A stretch of 64,000 nucleotides of DNA from ATZT02 sp046048135. Lineage in GTDB: Bacteria > Actinomycetota > Actinomycetes > S36-B12 > UBA5976. A program made the translations under genes and the position numbers. This document shows, piece by piece, positions 1-11,834 of this stretch (the stretch's first letter is position 1; every line of letters begins with the position of its first letter). The notes under the pieces were generated by a model, which was not told where the DNA came from, searched no databases, and worked only from the letters and a program-made list of their open reading frames with translations. The stretch covers positions 1-64,000 of the forward strand of contig JBJOGR010000009.1 of the NCBI GenBank assembly GCA_046048135.1, in the 5' to 3' direction.

Positions 1-3572
<3,572 letters not shown>

Positions 3573-3615
3573 TCACAATCTTTCTAACTTTTTACTTACC
3601 TTTTTAAAGGAAGTA

Positions 3616-3642
3616 CTCGCGTCCTCTATGAAATTTTCGAGT
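3616..3642 (+). other. Right arm of 23S rRNA processing stem
   Basis: This is the partner of 417-443: 25 of 27 positions pair. It lies about 45 nt after the inferred 23S 3' end and before 5S. Because left and right arms match so well, spacer, 23S and downstream spacer clearly belong to one rRNA operon. That supports placing any assembly joint upstream of 417. Confidence 0.85.
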
Positions 3643-3680
3643 TACAACCGATTAGTAATTGGGTTGGACAACTCAATAGC

Positions 3681-3799
3681 GTTACGGTGATCATGGCGAG
3701 AGGGAAACGCCCAGCTCCATTCCGAACCTGGAAGCTAAGCCTCTCAGCGCCGATGGTACTTCTCGGGGGACCGAGTGGGAGAGTAGGACGTTGCCGGAC
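3681..3799 (+). rRNA. rrf: 5S rRNA
   Basis: This is a typical actinobacterial 5S rRNA starting GTTACGGTGATCATGGCGAG. It has the conserved CATTCCGAACCTGGAAGCTAAG segment (3718-3739) and ends GAGTAGGACGTTGCCGGAC. The 5' end pairs with the 3' end to form helix I. The length is about 119 nt. It is the last gene of the operon and is followed within a few bases by a strong intrinsic terminator. Confidence 0.95.
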
Positions 3800-3804
3800 A
3801 TATA

Positions 3805-3843
3805 AAAATATCCACCTTTTTTAAGGTGGATATTTTATTTTTA
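3805..3843 (+). terminator. Rho-independent terminator of the rRNA operon
   Basis: A perfect 14-bp inverted repeat (3805-3818 with 3823-3836) encloses a TTTT loop and is followed by a T-rich tract. The hairpin core is TCCACCTT/AAGGTGGA. It lies just after 5S and 30 nt before the next coding start. It is the only strong intrinsic terminator I recognise in the window. Confidence 0.92.
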
Positions 3844-3872
3844 ACACTAAAATTTTTTCTAAAGGATAATTT

Positions 3873-4538
3873 ATGGACGAGTTAGAAATTCCTGAAGATA
3901 TAACTGGTTCTGAATTATCTGGAGATATTAAACAAGAGTTAAGGACTTTACCTGAAGGTTTAGCGAAATTTGTTTCTAAGAATCTAGTCGCTGCAGGAAG
4001 ATTCATAGATACAGATCCGCAATTAGCACTGCAGTATGCAAAAGCGGCAAATGTAGCTGCAGCTTCAAGACTTGCAATCGTGCGAGAGGCAGTAGGTGTT
4101 GCAGCTTATCGGTGCCAAGATTACAAATTTGCTTTGTCAGAATTAAAAGCGGCAAGAAGAATTAGTGGAAAACCTGACACTTTATCTTTGATAGCCGATT
4201 GTGAAAGAGCCTTGAATAGACCTGAAAAAGCAATTGAAATTTTGAATGAAAAAGATATAGAAATGATGGACCGAGCAGATTATCACGAATTAATGATCAC
4301 AATCGTGGGGGCAAGAAAGGATTTAGGCCAAGTTGATGCAGGACTTGCCCTGGCTAAAATTAAAGAATTTAATTCAAATGAAATCTCTGAATCTATCGCT
4401 AACATGAGATTTGTTTATGCCAAAACCTTACTGGATCTAGGCAGAGTTGCAGAAGCCAAAATTTGGTTTGAAAAAACATGTAAATCTGATCCAGAGAATT
4501 TGACTGGGGCAAAAGAAATGATAGAAAAATGCCAATAA
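3873..4538 (+). CDS. TPR-like protein of the tlyA locus
   Basis: A 221-aa, largely helical protein without signal peptide or membrane segment. Paired helices with TPR-like A/G/Y/A spacing occur around residues 45-75 (ALQYAKAAN...), 80-105 (YKFALSELKAARRI) and 185-210 (LDLGRVAEAKIWFEKTCKSDPEN). A TPR protein at this position, before a NagD-type HAD phosphatase and tlyA, is common in Streptomyces, so synteny supports the call. The molecular role is unknown; TPRs usually mediate protein contacts. The start is chosen because AAAGGA lies 8-9 nt upstream of the ATG. The 3' end overlaps the next gene by 10 nt, indicating co-translation. Confidence 0.8.
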   Translation: MDELEIPEDITGSELSGDIKQELRTLPEGLAKFVSKNLVAAGRFIDTDPQLALQYAKAANVAAASRLAIVREAVGVAAYRCQDYKFALSELKAARRISGKPDTLSLIADCERALNRPEKAIEILNEKDIEMMDRADYHELMITIVGARKDLGQVDAGLALAKIKEFNSNEISESIANMRFVYAKTLLDLGRVAEAKIWFEKTCKSDPENLTGAKEMIEKCQ

Positions 4539-5335
4539 TTGATTCCTATGATTCTATCCTTTTGGATTTAGATGGAGTTGTGTATTTAGGATCAACTCCT
4601 ATAGATTCTGCAGTTAAGACAATAAAAGAGTTACAGAAAAGAAAAATTAATTTGGCAGTCATAACAAATAATGGATCGGTAACAAGTAAAAGTGTTTCTA
4701 AATGGATGAAAAACTTTGGTTTAGATATAAAACCATCTTCCATTGTCACCAGTTCTCAAACACTGTGCTGGTATTTAGAAAATAATTTTCAAAAAAACGA
4801 CGTAGTTTTAGTAGTAGGAAGTCAAAGTTTAAAAGATTCAGTTAAAGAAACCGGTTTTAAGGTTGTCAGGAAAGCGGATAAAAAACCAACCATTGTGGTA
4901 AATGGAATAGATGCAGATATTGCTCAAAAAGATTTAGCAGAAATGTGTTATGCAATAAGTAAAGGCGCTAAATGGATTTCTACCAACAATGACTACACAT
5001 TTCCAACTGAAAAAGGGTTAGCACCAGGAAATGGATCTTTCAACGCCCTTATTTCATCTATTACAGGAAAAAGCCCAGTATTAATGGGTAAACCTGAACC
5101 TTTTATGTTTCAGCAAGCAGCAAAAATATTTAGCTCTAAAAACCCATTGGTAGTAGGTGATCGACTTGATACCGACATTCAAGGAGCAAATAAGGCAGGG
5201 TTTAAATCGATGTGTGTTTTAACAGGAGTAACAGATATGAATCAAATTAAGAACAGTTCTACATCCACAGCCCCTACTTATGTGGGGAAAGACTTAAGTG
5301 CATTGCTAGATAACAATTCTCTTGTAAGTTGGTAG
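4529..5335 (+). CDS. HAD-superfamily (class IIA, NagD-like) phosphatase
   Basis: A 268-aa cytosolic phosphatase of HAD subfamily IIA. Motif I is D13-L-D15-G-V, with Asp13 the expected nucleophile and Asp15 the acid/base. Motif II is TNNGS near residue 49, the conserved Lys is in LMGKPEP (about residue 188), and motif III is GDRLDTD near 211. The large C2-type cap between motifs II and III is typical of NagD, p-nitrophenylphosphatase and phosphoglycolate phosphatase relatives. The substrate cannot be told from sequence. It starts inside the end of the TPR gene and belongs to the same operon as tlyA, nadK and recN. Confidence 0.87.
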   Translation: MPIIDSYDSILLDLDGVVYLGSTPIDSAVKTIKELQKRKINLAVITNNGSVTSKSVSKWMKNFGLDIKPSSIVTSSQTLCWYLENNFQKNDVVLVVGSQSLKDSVKETGFKVVRKADKKPTIVVNGIDADIAQKDLAEMCYAISKGAKWISTNNDYTFPTEKGLAPGNGSFNALISSITGKSPVLMGKPEPFMFQQAAKIFSSKNPLVVGDRLDTDIQGANKAGFKSMCVLTGVTDMNQIKNSSTSTAPTYVGKDLSALLDNNSLVSW

Positions 5336-5337
5336 TT

Positions 5338-5544
5338 ATGGAAAACCAAGAGTGGTCTGAAACCGGTCAACAAGAATTGACCCTAGGAAATTTGAAACCA
5401 ATCGTGCCAACTGGAGAGTCAAGGGTAGATGGTGCTATGGATCGATTAAACGAAATAACTAATTTACCTGCAATAGAACATGTCGCTGTTTTTGAAGATG
5501 TACACAGACGCTTACATGATTCTTTAACTGATAATCAAGAGTGA
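5338..5544 (+). CDS. Conserved small actinobacterial protein upstream of tlyA
   Basis: A 68-aa acidic protein of unknown function. The C-terminal half (VDGAMDRLNEI, IEHVAVFEDVHRRLHD) resembles a short protein found between the HAD gene and tlyA in other actinobacteria, so I believe it is real. I prefer the ATG at 5338; an in-frame TTG at 5329 is possible but overlaps the HAD stop. It ends GTGA, overlapping the GTG start of tlyA by 4 nt. No membrane segment or metal motif is visible. Confidence 0.75.
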   Translation: MENQEWSETGQQELTLGNLKPIVPTGESRVDGAMDRLNEITNLPAIEHVAVFEDVHRRLHDSLTDNQE

Positions 5545-6335
5545 AATTAAATCGATTAGATCAAGAACTTGTCAGGCGTGGCCTTGCAAGATCTAGAGAA
5601 GTTGCCAACGAATTAATTCTTTCAGGATGTGTATTAGTAGATCATGTTCCAGCGCTAAAACCAGACAGAAGAGTAAATCAAGACGTTTCAATTGTCATTG
5701 AAACAGAAGTGGATCATTACGTTTCACGTGGTGCGCACAAATTAATAAGTGCGCTAGATGAATGGAGTCAAATTGTTGTCGAAAATCAAATTTGTTTAGA
5801 TGCAGGTTCATCAACAGGTGGGTTTAGTCAAGTTCTACTTGAAAGAAAAGCCGCAAAAGTTTATTGCGTAGATGTTGGTTACGGTCAACTTGCATGGGAA
5901 GTAAGAAATCATCCCCAAGTTGTAGTGATGGAAAGAACAAATATTAGAAATCTAGCCCCAAAAACTCTTCAACCAGAGCCAAAAATTGTTGTAGCTGATC
6001 TTTCCTTCATATCGTTATCGCAAGTCTTACCAGCTTTAATTGCAAATGCTGACGAGGATGCAGATTTTCTTTTAATGGTGAAACCCCAATTCGAAGTTGG
6101 AAAAGAATCATTAGGTGCTGGGGGAGTTGTAAGAGATCCTGTTTTAAGAATGCAATCAATACGAAAAGTAATTGATTCAGGTGCTCAACTAGGACTTGGT
6201 TGCAATGGAGTTGTTGCTTCAGCTCTTCCTGGGCCCAAAGGTAATGTGGAGTATTTTTGTTGGCTTAAAAAAGGTGGAAGAATAATAAGTGATAAAGAAA
6301 TTGAAGATGCTATTGCTAAAGGACCTCAATCGTGA
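5541..6335 (+). CDS. tlyA: TlyA family rRNA 2'-O-methyltransferase
   Basis: A 264-aa protein with an N-terminal S4 RNA-binding domain (residues 1-60, LDQELVRRGLARSR) and a C-terminal FtsJ-like Rossmann methyltransferase. The SAM motif is CLDAGSSTGGFSQVLL (about 88-103). The acidic and lysine residues expected for 2'-O-methylation appear in VVADLSFISL and LLMVKPQFEVG. In mycobacteria TlyA methylates 16S and 23S rRNA and confers capreomycin sensitivity; I infer the same reaction. The start is GTG. Four-base overlaps on both sides indicate translational coupling with the small upstream gene and nadK. Confidence 0.92.
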   Translation: MKLNRLDQELVRRGLARSREVANELILSGCVLVDHVPALKPDRRVNQDVSIVIETEVDHYVSRGAHKLISALDEWSQIVVENQICLDAGSSTGGFSQVLLERKAAKVYCVDVGYGQLAWEVRNHPQVVVMERTNIRNLAPKTLQPEPKIVVADLSFISLSQVLPALIANADEDADFLLMVKPQFEVGKESLGAGGVVRDPVLRMQSIRKVIDSGAQLGLGCNGVVASALPGPKGNVEYFCWLKKGGRIISDKEIEDAIAKGPQS

Positions 6336-7231
6336 GTAACTCTCCTAAAGTATTAGTAATAATCCACAACAATTCAATTGAAGCTGAAAATGTTGCAGCA
6401 AAAGTTTGTAGACAACTACTAGATAAAAAAATAGAAATCTTTGCGCCCCAAGAAGATGCAAAGGTATTAAAAAATAGTGGCGTTGAGGTTGAAATTTTTG
6501 ATAATTCAAATGAAAATTCTCCAAATCTTGCTTTAGTATTTGGTGGTGACGGAACTATTTTAAGAGCTGTTGAGGTTTCAAGGGACAAAAAAATTCCAAT
6601 TTTAGGTATAAATCTTGGTCATGTTGGATTTTTGGCAGAGGCAGAATTAGAACACCTAGAAGATGTTGTCAAATCAATAACAGAACATTCCTGGATAGAA
6701 GAGGACAGATTAACTTTAGAAGTTTCAGTCTTTAAAGATAACAATAAAGTTTTTTCAACTTTTGCACTTAATGATGTATCTATTGAAAAATCTGAACCAG
6801 GACATATGTTTGATGTAATTCTAGAAATAGATTCACAACCTGTATCGCGATTATCAGGGGATGGAATTATTTGTGCAACACCTACAGGATCTACAGCTTA
6901 TGCTTTTAGTGCTGGAGGACCAGTGGTTTGGCCAAGTGTGGAAGCTATTTGTGTTGTGCCAATTAGTGCTCATGCATTGTTTGCTAAACCTTTAGTTGTA
7001 TCTACTCTTTCTAAAATAGCTATTGAAATTCCTGCAAAAGGAACAAATGGGCATTTAACAGCTGATGGGAGAAGATCTTTTGATCTTTATCCAGGTATGC
7101 GAATTGAAATAACTAAATCTAAAGATTACGTGCACCTTGCCAGAATGGAAAACAAATCTTTTAGTCAAACTTTAGTGAAAAAATTTCAATTACCAGTTGA
7201 AGGTTGGCGCGGAAACACTAAACGTAAATGA
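6332..7231 (+). CDS. nadK: NAD kinase
   Basis: A 299-aa ATP-dependent NAD kinase that makes NADP. The catalytic GGDGT motif is at residues 71-75 (LALVFGGDGTILRA). It is followed by NLGHVGFLAE and by the NAD-binding segment around DGIICATPTGSTAYAFSAGG (about 178-197). Length is usual for the actinobacterial enzyme. The start is GTG and overlaps the tlyA stop by 4 nt; the end overlaps recN by 4 nt. The tlyA-nadK-recN order is the classic actinobacterial one (Rv1694-Rv1696 in Mycobacterium tuberculosis). Confidence 0.95.
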   Translation: MSNSPKVLVIIHNNSIEAENVAAKVCRQLLDKKIEIFAPQEDAKVLKNSGVEVEIFDNSNENSPNLALVFGGDGTILRAVEVSRDKKIPILGINLGHVGFLAEAELEHLEDVVKSITEHSWIEEDRLTLEVSVFKDNNKVFSTFALNDVSIEKSEPGHMFDVILEIDSQPVSRLSGDGIICATPTGSTAYAFSAGGPVVWPSVEAICVVPISAHALFAKPLVVSTLSKIAIEIPAKGTNGHLTADGRRSFDLYPGMRIEITKSKDYVHLARMENKSFSQTLVKKFQLPVEGWRGNTKRK

Positions 7232-8955
7232 TAAAAGACTTACGTATTAAAAATATTGGTGTGATAGAAGATATATCACTTGATCTATCTAGTGGTTTCA
7301 CAGTTCTCACCGGTGAAACTGGCGCTGGAAAAACCATGATCTTGTCATCTTTTGAAATGATTTGTGGTGAAAAAGTTGAGAATTCACTCATTAGAGTCAA
7401 TGAAGATAACGCATTAGTAGAAGCATTTATTGAGGTTGTAGAAAATGATTTAAAAAACAAATTATCTGAATTAGATGTTGAGATTGAAGATAATGGAGTA
7501 TTGATCAGTCGAGCTATTTCTAACACTTCACGAGGAAAAACTTTTTTAGGTAGTCGAAGTGTTTCAAGTGCGATTTTGAAGGAGTTAACTGAAGATTTAA
7601 TAACTATTCATGGGCAAGGAGATCAGACTCTTTTAAATAAAAATAGTCACCAAAGATTTCTGTTAGATACCTATATTGGAGATGAACATATTGAAAACCT
7701 CAAAGAATATGAAATCAAATATCGAGATTTGCGAGAAAATGAACGGTTACTAGAGGAATTATTAGCCGAGCAAAAAAAGAGCTCAAAAGACTTGGAAGAA
7801 ATAAGCAAAGCCTTAGAAGAATTAAAATCTGCCAATATTCAATTGGATGAAGAAACGACCATTACTGAGAAACTTAACTTAATAAATTCAAGTGAAAATA
7901 TTTACGAAATTTTGAAAGAAGCCGATCAATTACTTAGTGGGTCAGAAAATGGTAGTCAAAGTTCCATTACTTCACTAATCACAAATTTAAGAAAATTGTT
8001 AGATTCATCAAGTAATAAGAGCAAAAGAATAGAGACTTTGCGAGACATTGTTGTAAAAAACGAGATAGACTTAAAGGATTTAGCCCAGGAAATAGGAAGA
8101 GATTTAGTTTCTCTTGATAGAGATCCTGAAGTGATAGATCAACTTGAATCAAGACGTTCTTTATTAAATAAATTACTTATCAAATATGGACCAACTTCCA
8201 AGGACGCGATTGCCAGAATAGATTCATTGCAAAAAGAACTAGATCAAAGCAGTAATCTTCCAGAATTAATTAATCAAAAGAAAAATGAGATTGATAGAAT
8301 TAAAAGCCAACTATCAGAACAAGCATCTGAAATATCAGAAAAAAGAATCAAGTTTTCACAAAATATTTCTAAAGAGATTGAACATGAATTATCGCAATTA
8401 TCTATGCCTGGTGCGAAATTTAGCGTCACTGTAGAACAAACAGTGAATTCAGAAGGGCTAGAAGTAAATTCAAAAAAATATCTATTCGATTCTTACGGAA
8501 TAGATCAAGTTAAGTTTGAATTTAGTGCAAATCCTGGGCAACCGCTACAAGCTATAAACAAGATCGCAAGTGGGGGAGAAATGTCTAGAATTATGTTGGC
8601 GATAGAACTAATATTTTCGAAAAAAGTCAAAAATAGAACCATGATCTTTGATGAAGTAGATGCAGGTATTGGGGGAGAGGCTGCAATCGAAGTAGGTAAA
8701 CGACTTAAATTACTTGCACAAAAGCATCAAGTCGTTGTAGTTACTCATCTTCCTCAAGTGGCGGCATTTGCCGACACTCATTTGAAAGTCGTAAAAACAA
8801 CAAAGGCTAACGTGACTAAAACTGAAGTATTAACACTAGATAAAGAAGAAAGACTTACAGAGATTGCAAGAATGATGGCTGGAATTTCTGAATCCTCCTC
8901 AGCAATTGAACACGCTCGAGAACTCATTGGCTTATCTAAAAGCATTTCGTTATAA
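7228..8955 (+). CDS. recN: DNA repair protein RecN
   Basis: A 575-aa SMC-like ATPase for double-strand-break repair. The Walker A motif GETGAGKT is at residues 29-36. A long coiled-coil region occupies about 150-390, and the C-terminal lobe carries the ABC signature ASGGEMSR (about 448) and Walker B MIFDEVDAGIGG. The coiled coil is Lys/Glu/Ser rich, in line with the AT-rich genome. It is the last gene of the 3873-8955 co-translated run. The mycobacterial genes that usually follow recN before pyrG (steA and mctB homologues) are absent. Confidence 0.94.
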   Translation: MIKDLRIKNIGVIEDISLDLSSGFTVLTGETGAGKTMILSSFEMICGEKVENSLIRVNEDNALVEAFIEVVENDLKNKLSELDVEIEDNGVLISRAISNTSRGKTFLGSRSVSSAILKELTEDLITIHGQGDQTLLNKNSHQRFLLDTYIGDEHIENLKEYEIKYRDLRENERLLEELLAEQKKSSKDLEEISKALEELKSANIQLDEETTITEKLNLINSSENIYEILKEADQLLSGSENGSQSSITSLITNLRKLLDSSSNKSKRIETLRDIVVKNEIDLKDLAQEIGRDLVSLDRDPEVIDQLESRRSLLNKLLIKYGPTSKDAIARIDSLQKELDQSSNLPELINQKKNEIDRIKSQLSEQASEISEKRIKFSQNISKEIEHELSQLSMPGAKFSVTVEQTVNSEGLEVNSKKYLFDSYGIDQVKFEFSANPGQPLQAINKIASGGEMSRIMLAIELIFSKKVKNRTMIFDEVDAGIGGEAAIEVGKRLKLLAQKHQVVVVTHLPQVAAFADTHLKVVKTTKANVTKTEVLTLDKEERLTEIARMMAGISESSSAIEHARELIGLSKSISL

Positions 8956-8963
8956 ACTGTAAT

Positions 8964-9000
8964 CCCGTGGGGTTAGGTTTTCTAACAAATTAGTCACGGG
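8964..9000 (+). promoter_or_regulatory. Possible leader hairpin upstream of pyrG
   Basis: In the 51-nt gap before pyrG, CCCGTG (8964-8969) can pair with CACGGG (8995-9000). An inner GTTAG/CTAAC stem (8972-8976 with 8982-8986) closes a short loop. The 3' arm overlaps the only Shine-Dalgarno-like GGGAG (8998-9002) ahead of the ATG at 9007. The structure could therefore mask ribosome entry or act as an attenuator. No poly-T tract follows directly, so a simple terminator is unlikely. Function is inferred. Confidence 0.4.
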
Positions 9001-9006
9001 AGATAA

Positions 9007-10638
9007 ATGAACACCGGCAATGTGAAACACGTATTTGTGACCGGTGGAGTCGCCTCCTCATTAGGTAAAGGTTTAACCGCATCTTCGTTAGGTAATTTGT
9101 TAGTTTCTCGTGGTTTAAAAGTAACCATGCAAAAACTTGATCCATATTTAAATGTTGATCCTGGCACTATGAATCCATTTCAACATGGAGAAGTATTCGT
9201 TACCGAAGATGGTGGCGAAACTGATTTGGATGTTGGTCACTATGAAAGATTTCTAAATGTTGAACTATCTAAATCGGCAAATGTCACAACAGGTCAGGTT
9301 TATTCAAGTGTTATTGCGAGAGAAAGACGTGGCGAATATTTAGGAGATACTGTTCAAGTAATTCCACACATCACAAATGAAATTAAGAGTCGTATTAGAG
9401 GAATGGGTAGTGCTGATGTTGATGTTGTAATTACTGAAATTGGTGGAACCGTAGGAGATATTGAATCACTGCCATTTCTAGAAGCTGTTAGACAAATCAG
9501 ACATGAAATCGGTAGAGAAAATACTTTCTTTTTACATGTAAGTTTATTGCCTTATATTGGGCCTTCTGGTGAACAAAAAACAAAACCAACTCAACACAGT
9601 GTTGCTGCAATGCGAAATATTGGTTTACAACCAGATGCCATTGTCTTAAGGTCTGATCGTTTAGTTTCAGAAAGCATAAAGAAGAAAATTTCATTAATGT
9701 GTGACGTTGATCAAGAAGGTGTTGTTGCTGCAGTAGATGCTCCAAGTATTTATGACATACCAAGAGTTCTCCATAGAGAAGGTTTAGATGCTTTTGTAGT
9801 TAGAAGACTTGGACTACCTTTTCGAGATGTTAACTGGAAGAGTTGGGATGCATTATTAGAACGAGTTCATAAACCTCAACACGAAGTAACAGTTGCTCTG
9901 GTAGGAAAATATATAGATTTACCTGATGCATATCTTTCAGTTTCTGAAGCTTTAAGAGCTGGTGGATTTGCAAATAATTCAAAAGTAATTATTAAGTGGG
10001 TTGCATCAGATGACTGCGCAGATGACAATGGTGCAAAAAAAGTTTTGTCTGATGTTGATGCAATTTTGATTCCAGGCGGTTTTGGTGTTCGAGGCATTGA
10101 AGGCAAATTAGGAGCATTAAAATTTGCGAGATTAAATAAAATTCCCACTTTAGGAATTTGTTTAGGTTTGCAATGCATGGTGATTGAATATGCAAGAAAT
10201 GTTGCAGGAATGGCTGGCGCATCATCTTTAGAGTTTGACGCAGATACTGCTTATCCAGTAATCGCAACAATGAATGATCAAATTGATGTTGTTAGTGGCA
10301 AAAAAGATATGGGTGGATCAATGAGATTGGGAAGTTATGAGGCTCATTTGCTTTCAAATTCCATTGTGCATGAAGTGTATGGAAAAAATGTAATTTCAGA
10401 AAGACATCGACATCGTTATGAAGTCAATAATCAATATAGAGATAAATTAAGTGAACATGGCTTGATTTTTTCAGGACTTTCACCGGATAAAAATTTAGTT
10501 GAATTTGTTGAACTGGATAAAAAAGTACATCCATATTATGTGTCAACACAAGCGCATCCAGAATTTAAGTCCAGACCAACTCACGCTCATCCTTTATTCC
10601 AAGGATTAATCAAGGCAGCATTAGAGTTTAAAAAGTAA
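9007..10638 (+). CDS. pyrG: CTP synthase
   Basis: A 543-aa glutamine-dependent CTP synthase converting UTP to CTP. The N-terminal synthetase domain (1-265) begins KHVFVTGGVASSLGKGLTAS, with the ATP-binding loop. The C-terminal class I amidotransferase domain has IPGGFGVRG, the nucleophile Cys in LGICLGLQCMV, and the His-Glu pair in QAHPEFKS. Length is normal. It follows a possible regulatory hairpin at 8964-9000. The gene order recN-pyrG-xerD is partly kept from other actinobacteria, but ald now separates pyrG and xerD. Confidence 0.97.
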   Translation: MNTGNVKHVFVTGGVASSLGKGLTASSLGNLLVSRGLKVTMQKLDPYLNVDPGTMNPFQHGEVFVTEDGGETDLDVGHYERFLNVELSKSANVTTGQVYSSVIARERRGEYLGDTVQVIPHITNEIKSRIRGMGSADVDVVITEIGGTVGDIESLPFLEAVRQIRHEIGRENTFFLHVSLLPYIGPSGEQKTKPTQHSVAAMRNIGLQPDAIVLRSDRLVSESIKKKISLMCDVDQEGVVAAVDAPSIYDIPRVLHREGLDAFVVRRLGLPFRDVNWKSWDALLERVHKPQHEVTVALVGKYIDLPDAYLSVSEALRAGGFANNSKVIIKWVASDDCADDNGAKKVLSDVDAILIPGGFGVRGIEGKLGALKFARLNKIPTLGICLGLQCMVIEYARNVAGMAGASSLEFDADTAYPVIATMNDQIDVVSGKKDMGGSMRLGSYEAHLLSNSIVHEVYGKNVISERHRHRYEVNNQYRDKLSEHGLIFSGLSPDKNLVEFVELDKKVHPYYVSTQAHPEFKSRPTHAHPLFQGLIKAALEFKK

Positions 10639-10717
10639 TTAGTCCAAAGTGCTATTTTCCAAATCCATATAAAAGGCGTAATATGTTAAACCGGGACTTT
10701 TTTAGTAGGAGAAAAAA

Positions 10718-11833
10718 TTGATAATTGGTGTACCAAAAGAAATTAAAAATCACGAATATCGTGTAGCAATAACTCCTGCCGGTGTTGTTGATTTTGTTAA
10801 AAATGGTCATCAAGTAATTATTGAAAAAGATGCTGGTGTTGGCAGTGCGATAACTAACGATGAGTATGTAAAAGCTGGAGCAAAAATTATTGAAACAGCT
10901 GATGAAGTTTGGCAAAAAGCTGAAATGATATTGAAAGTAAAAGAGCCAATTAAAGATGAATATCAAAGACTTAAGAAAGGTCAGATTCTTTTTACTTACC
11001 TACACCTTGCTGCATCTAAAGAGTGCACTGATGCACTTTTAAAATCAGAGACAACTGCTATTGCATATGAAACAGTTGAACTGAAAGATCATTCACTTCC
11101 TTTACTTGCTCCTATGTCTGAAGTTGCTGGCCGATTGGCAACACAAGTTGGGGCACATTCCTTATTGAAATTTCAAGGAGGAAGGGGATTGCTTTTAGGT
11201 GGTGTCCCTGGGGTTAAAAAAGGCAATGTTGTAGTTATAGGTGGAGGAGTTTCAGGACAACATGCTGCAACTATCGCTCTTGGATTGGAAGCTAATGTAA
11301 CTATTTTGGATTTAAATGTTGAAAAACTAAAAGAGTTAAATGAATTGTTTGGAGGAAAAGTTCAAACTCTAGTTTCTAACGCTTATGAAATAGAAAGAAA
11401 TGTTTTAGAAGCTGATCTAGTAATTGGAGCAGTTTTAGTTCCTGGAGCAAAAGCTCCTAAATTGGTTACAAATGATTTAGTTAAAAGAATGAAGCCTGGG
11501 TCTGTTCTAGTAGATATCGCAATTGATCAAGGCGGATGTTTTGAAGATTCAAAACCAACTACACATGCCGATCCAACTTATAAAGTCCACAACTCTATTT
11601 TTTATTGCGTAGCAAATATGCCAGGCTCTGTTCCTAACACCTCAACTTTTGCCTTGACTAATGTAACAATGCCTTATGCAAAAGCTATTGCAAATAAGGG
11701 ATGGAAAAAAGCTTTAAGTGATGATCCGGCTTTGAGACTAGGTTTGAATGTTCACGAAGGTAAAGTAACTTATAAAGCTGTAGCTGATGCATTCAATCTT
11801 GAATTTGTTGAACCTGAAAAAATCTTGAATTGA
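10718..11833 (+). CDS. ald: Alanine dehydrogenase
   Basis: A 371-aa NAD-dependent enzyme interconverting L-alanine with pyruvate and ammonia. The N-terminus MIIGVPKEIKNHEYRV is diagnostic. The nucleotide-binding GGGVSGQHAA lies near residue 175, and the C-terminal NMPGSVPNTSTFAL is characteristic. The start is TTG at 10718, supported by AGGAG at 10707-10711 with 6 nt spacing. In many actinobacteria ald is not in the pyrG-xerD interval, so this placement is a lineage-specific insertion. The product could help nitrogen assimilation or use of alanine as a carbon source. Confidence 0.95.
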   Translation: MIIGVPKEIKNHEYRVAITPAGVVDFVKNGHQVIIEKDAGVGSAITNDEYVKAGAKIIETADEVWQKAEMILKVKEPIKDEYQRLKKGQILFTYLHLAASKECTDALLKSETTAIAYETVELKDHSLPLLAPMSEVAGRLATQVGAHSLLKFQGGRGLLLGGVPGVKKGNVVVIGGGVSGQHAATIALGLEANVTILDLNVEKLKELNELFGGKVQTLVSNAYEIERNVLEADLVIGAVLVPGAKAPKLVTNDLVKRMKPGSVLVDIAIDQGGCFEDSKPTTHADPTYKVHNSIFYCVANMPGSVPNTSTFALTNVTMPYAKAIANKGWKKALSDDPALRLGLNVHEGKVTYKAVADAFNLEFVEPEKILN

Positions 11834-11834
11834 G

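Noticed and set aside
5329..5337. TTG at 5329 as start of the small protein before tlyA
   Set aside because: It overlaps the HAD gene stop and has a worse context than the ATG at 5338, which matches the conserved length.
9497..10270. Minus-strand reading frames across pyrG
   Set aside because: They are antisense shadows of a strongly conserved enzyme and have composition unlike real proteins (Leu/His/Gln-rich).
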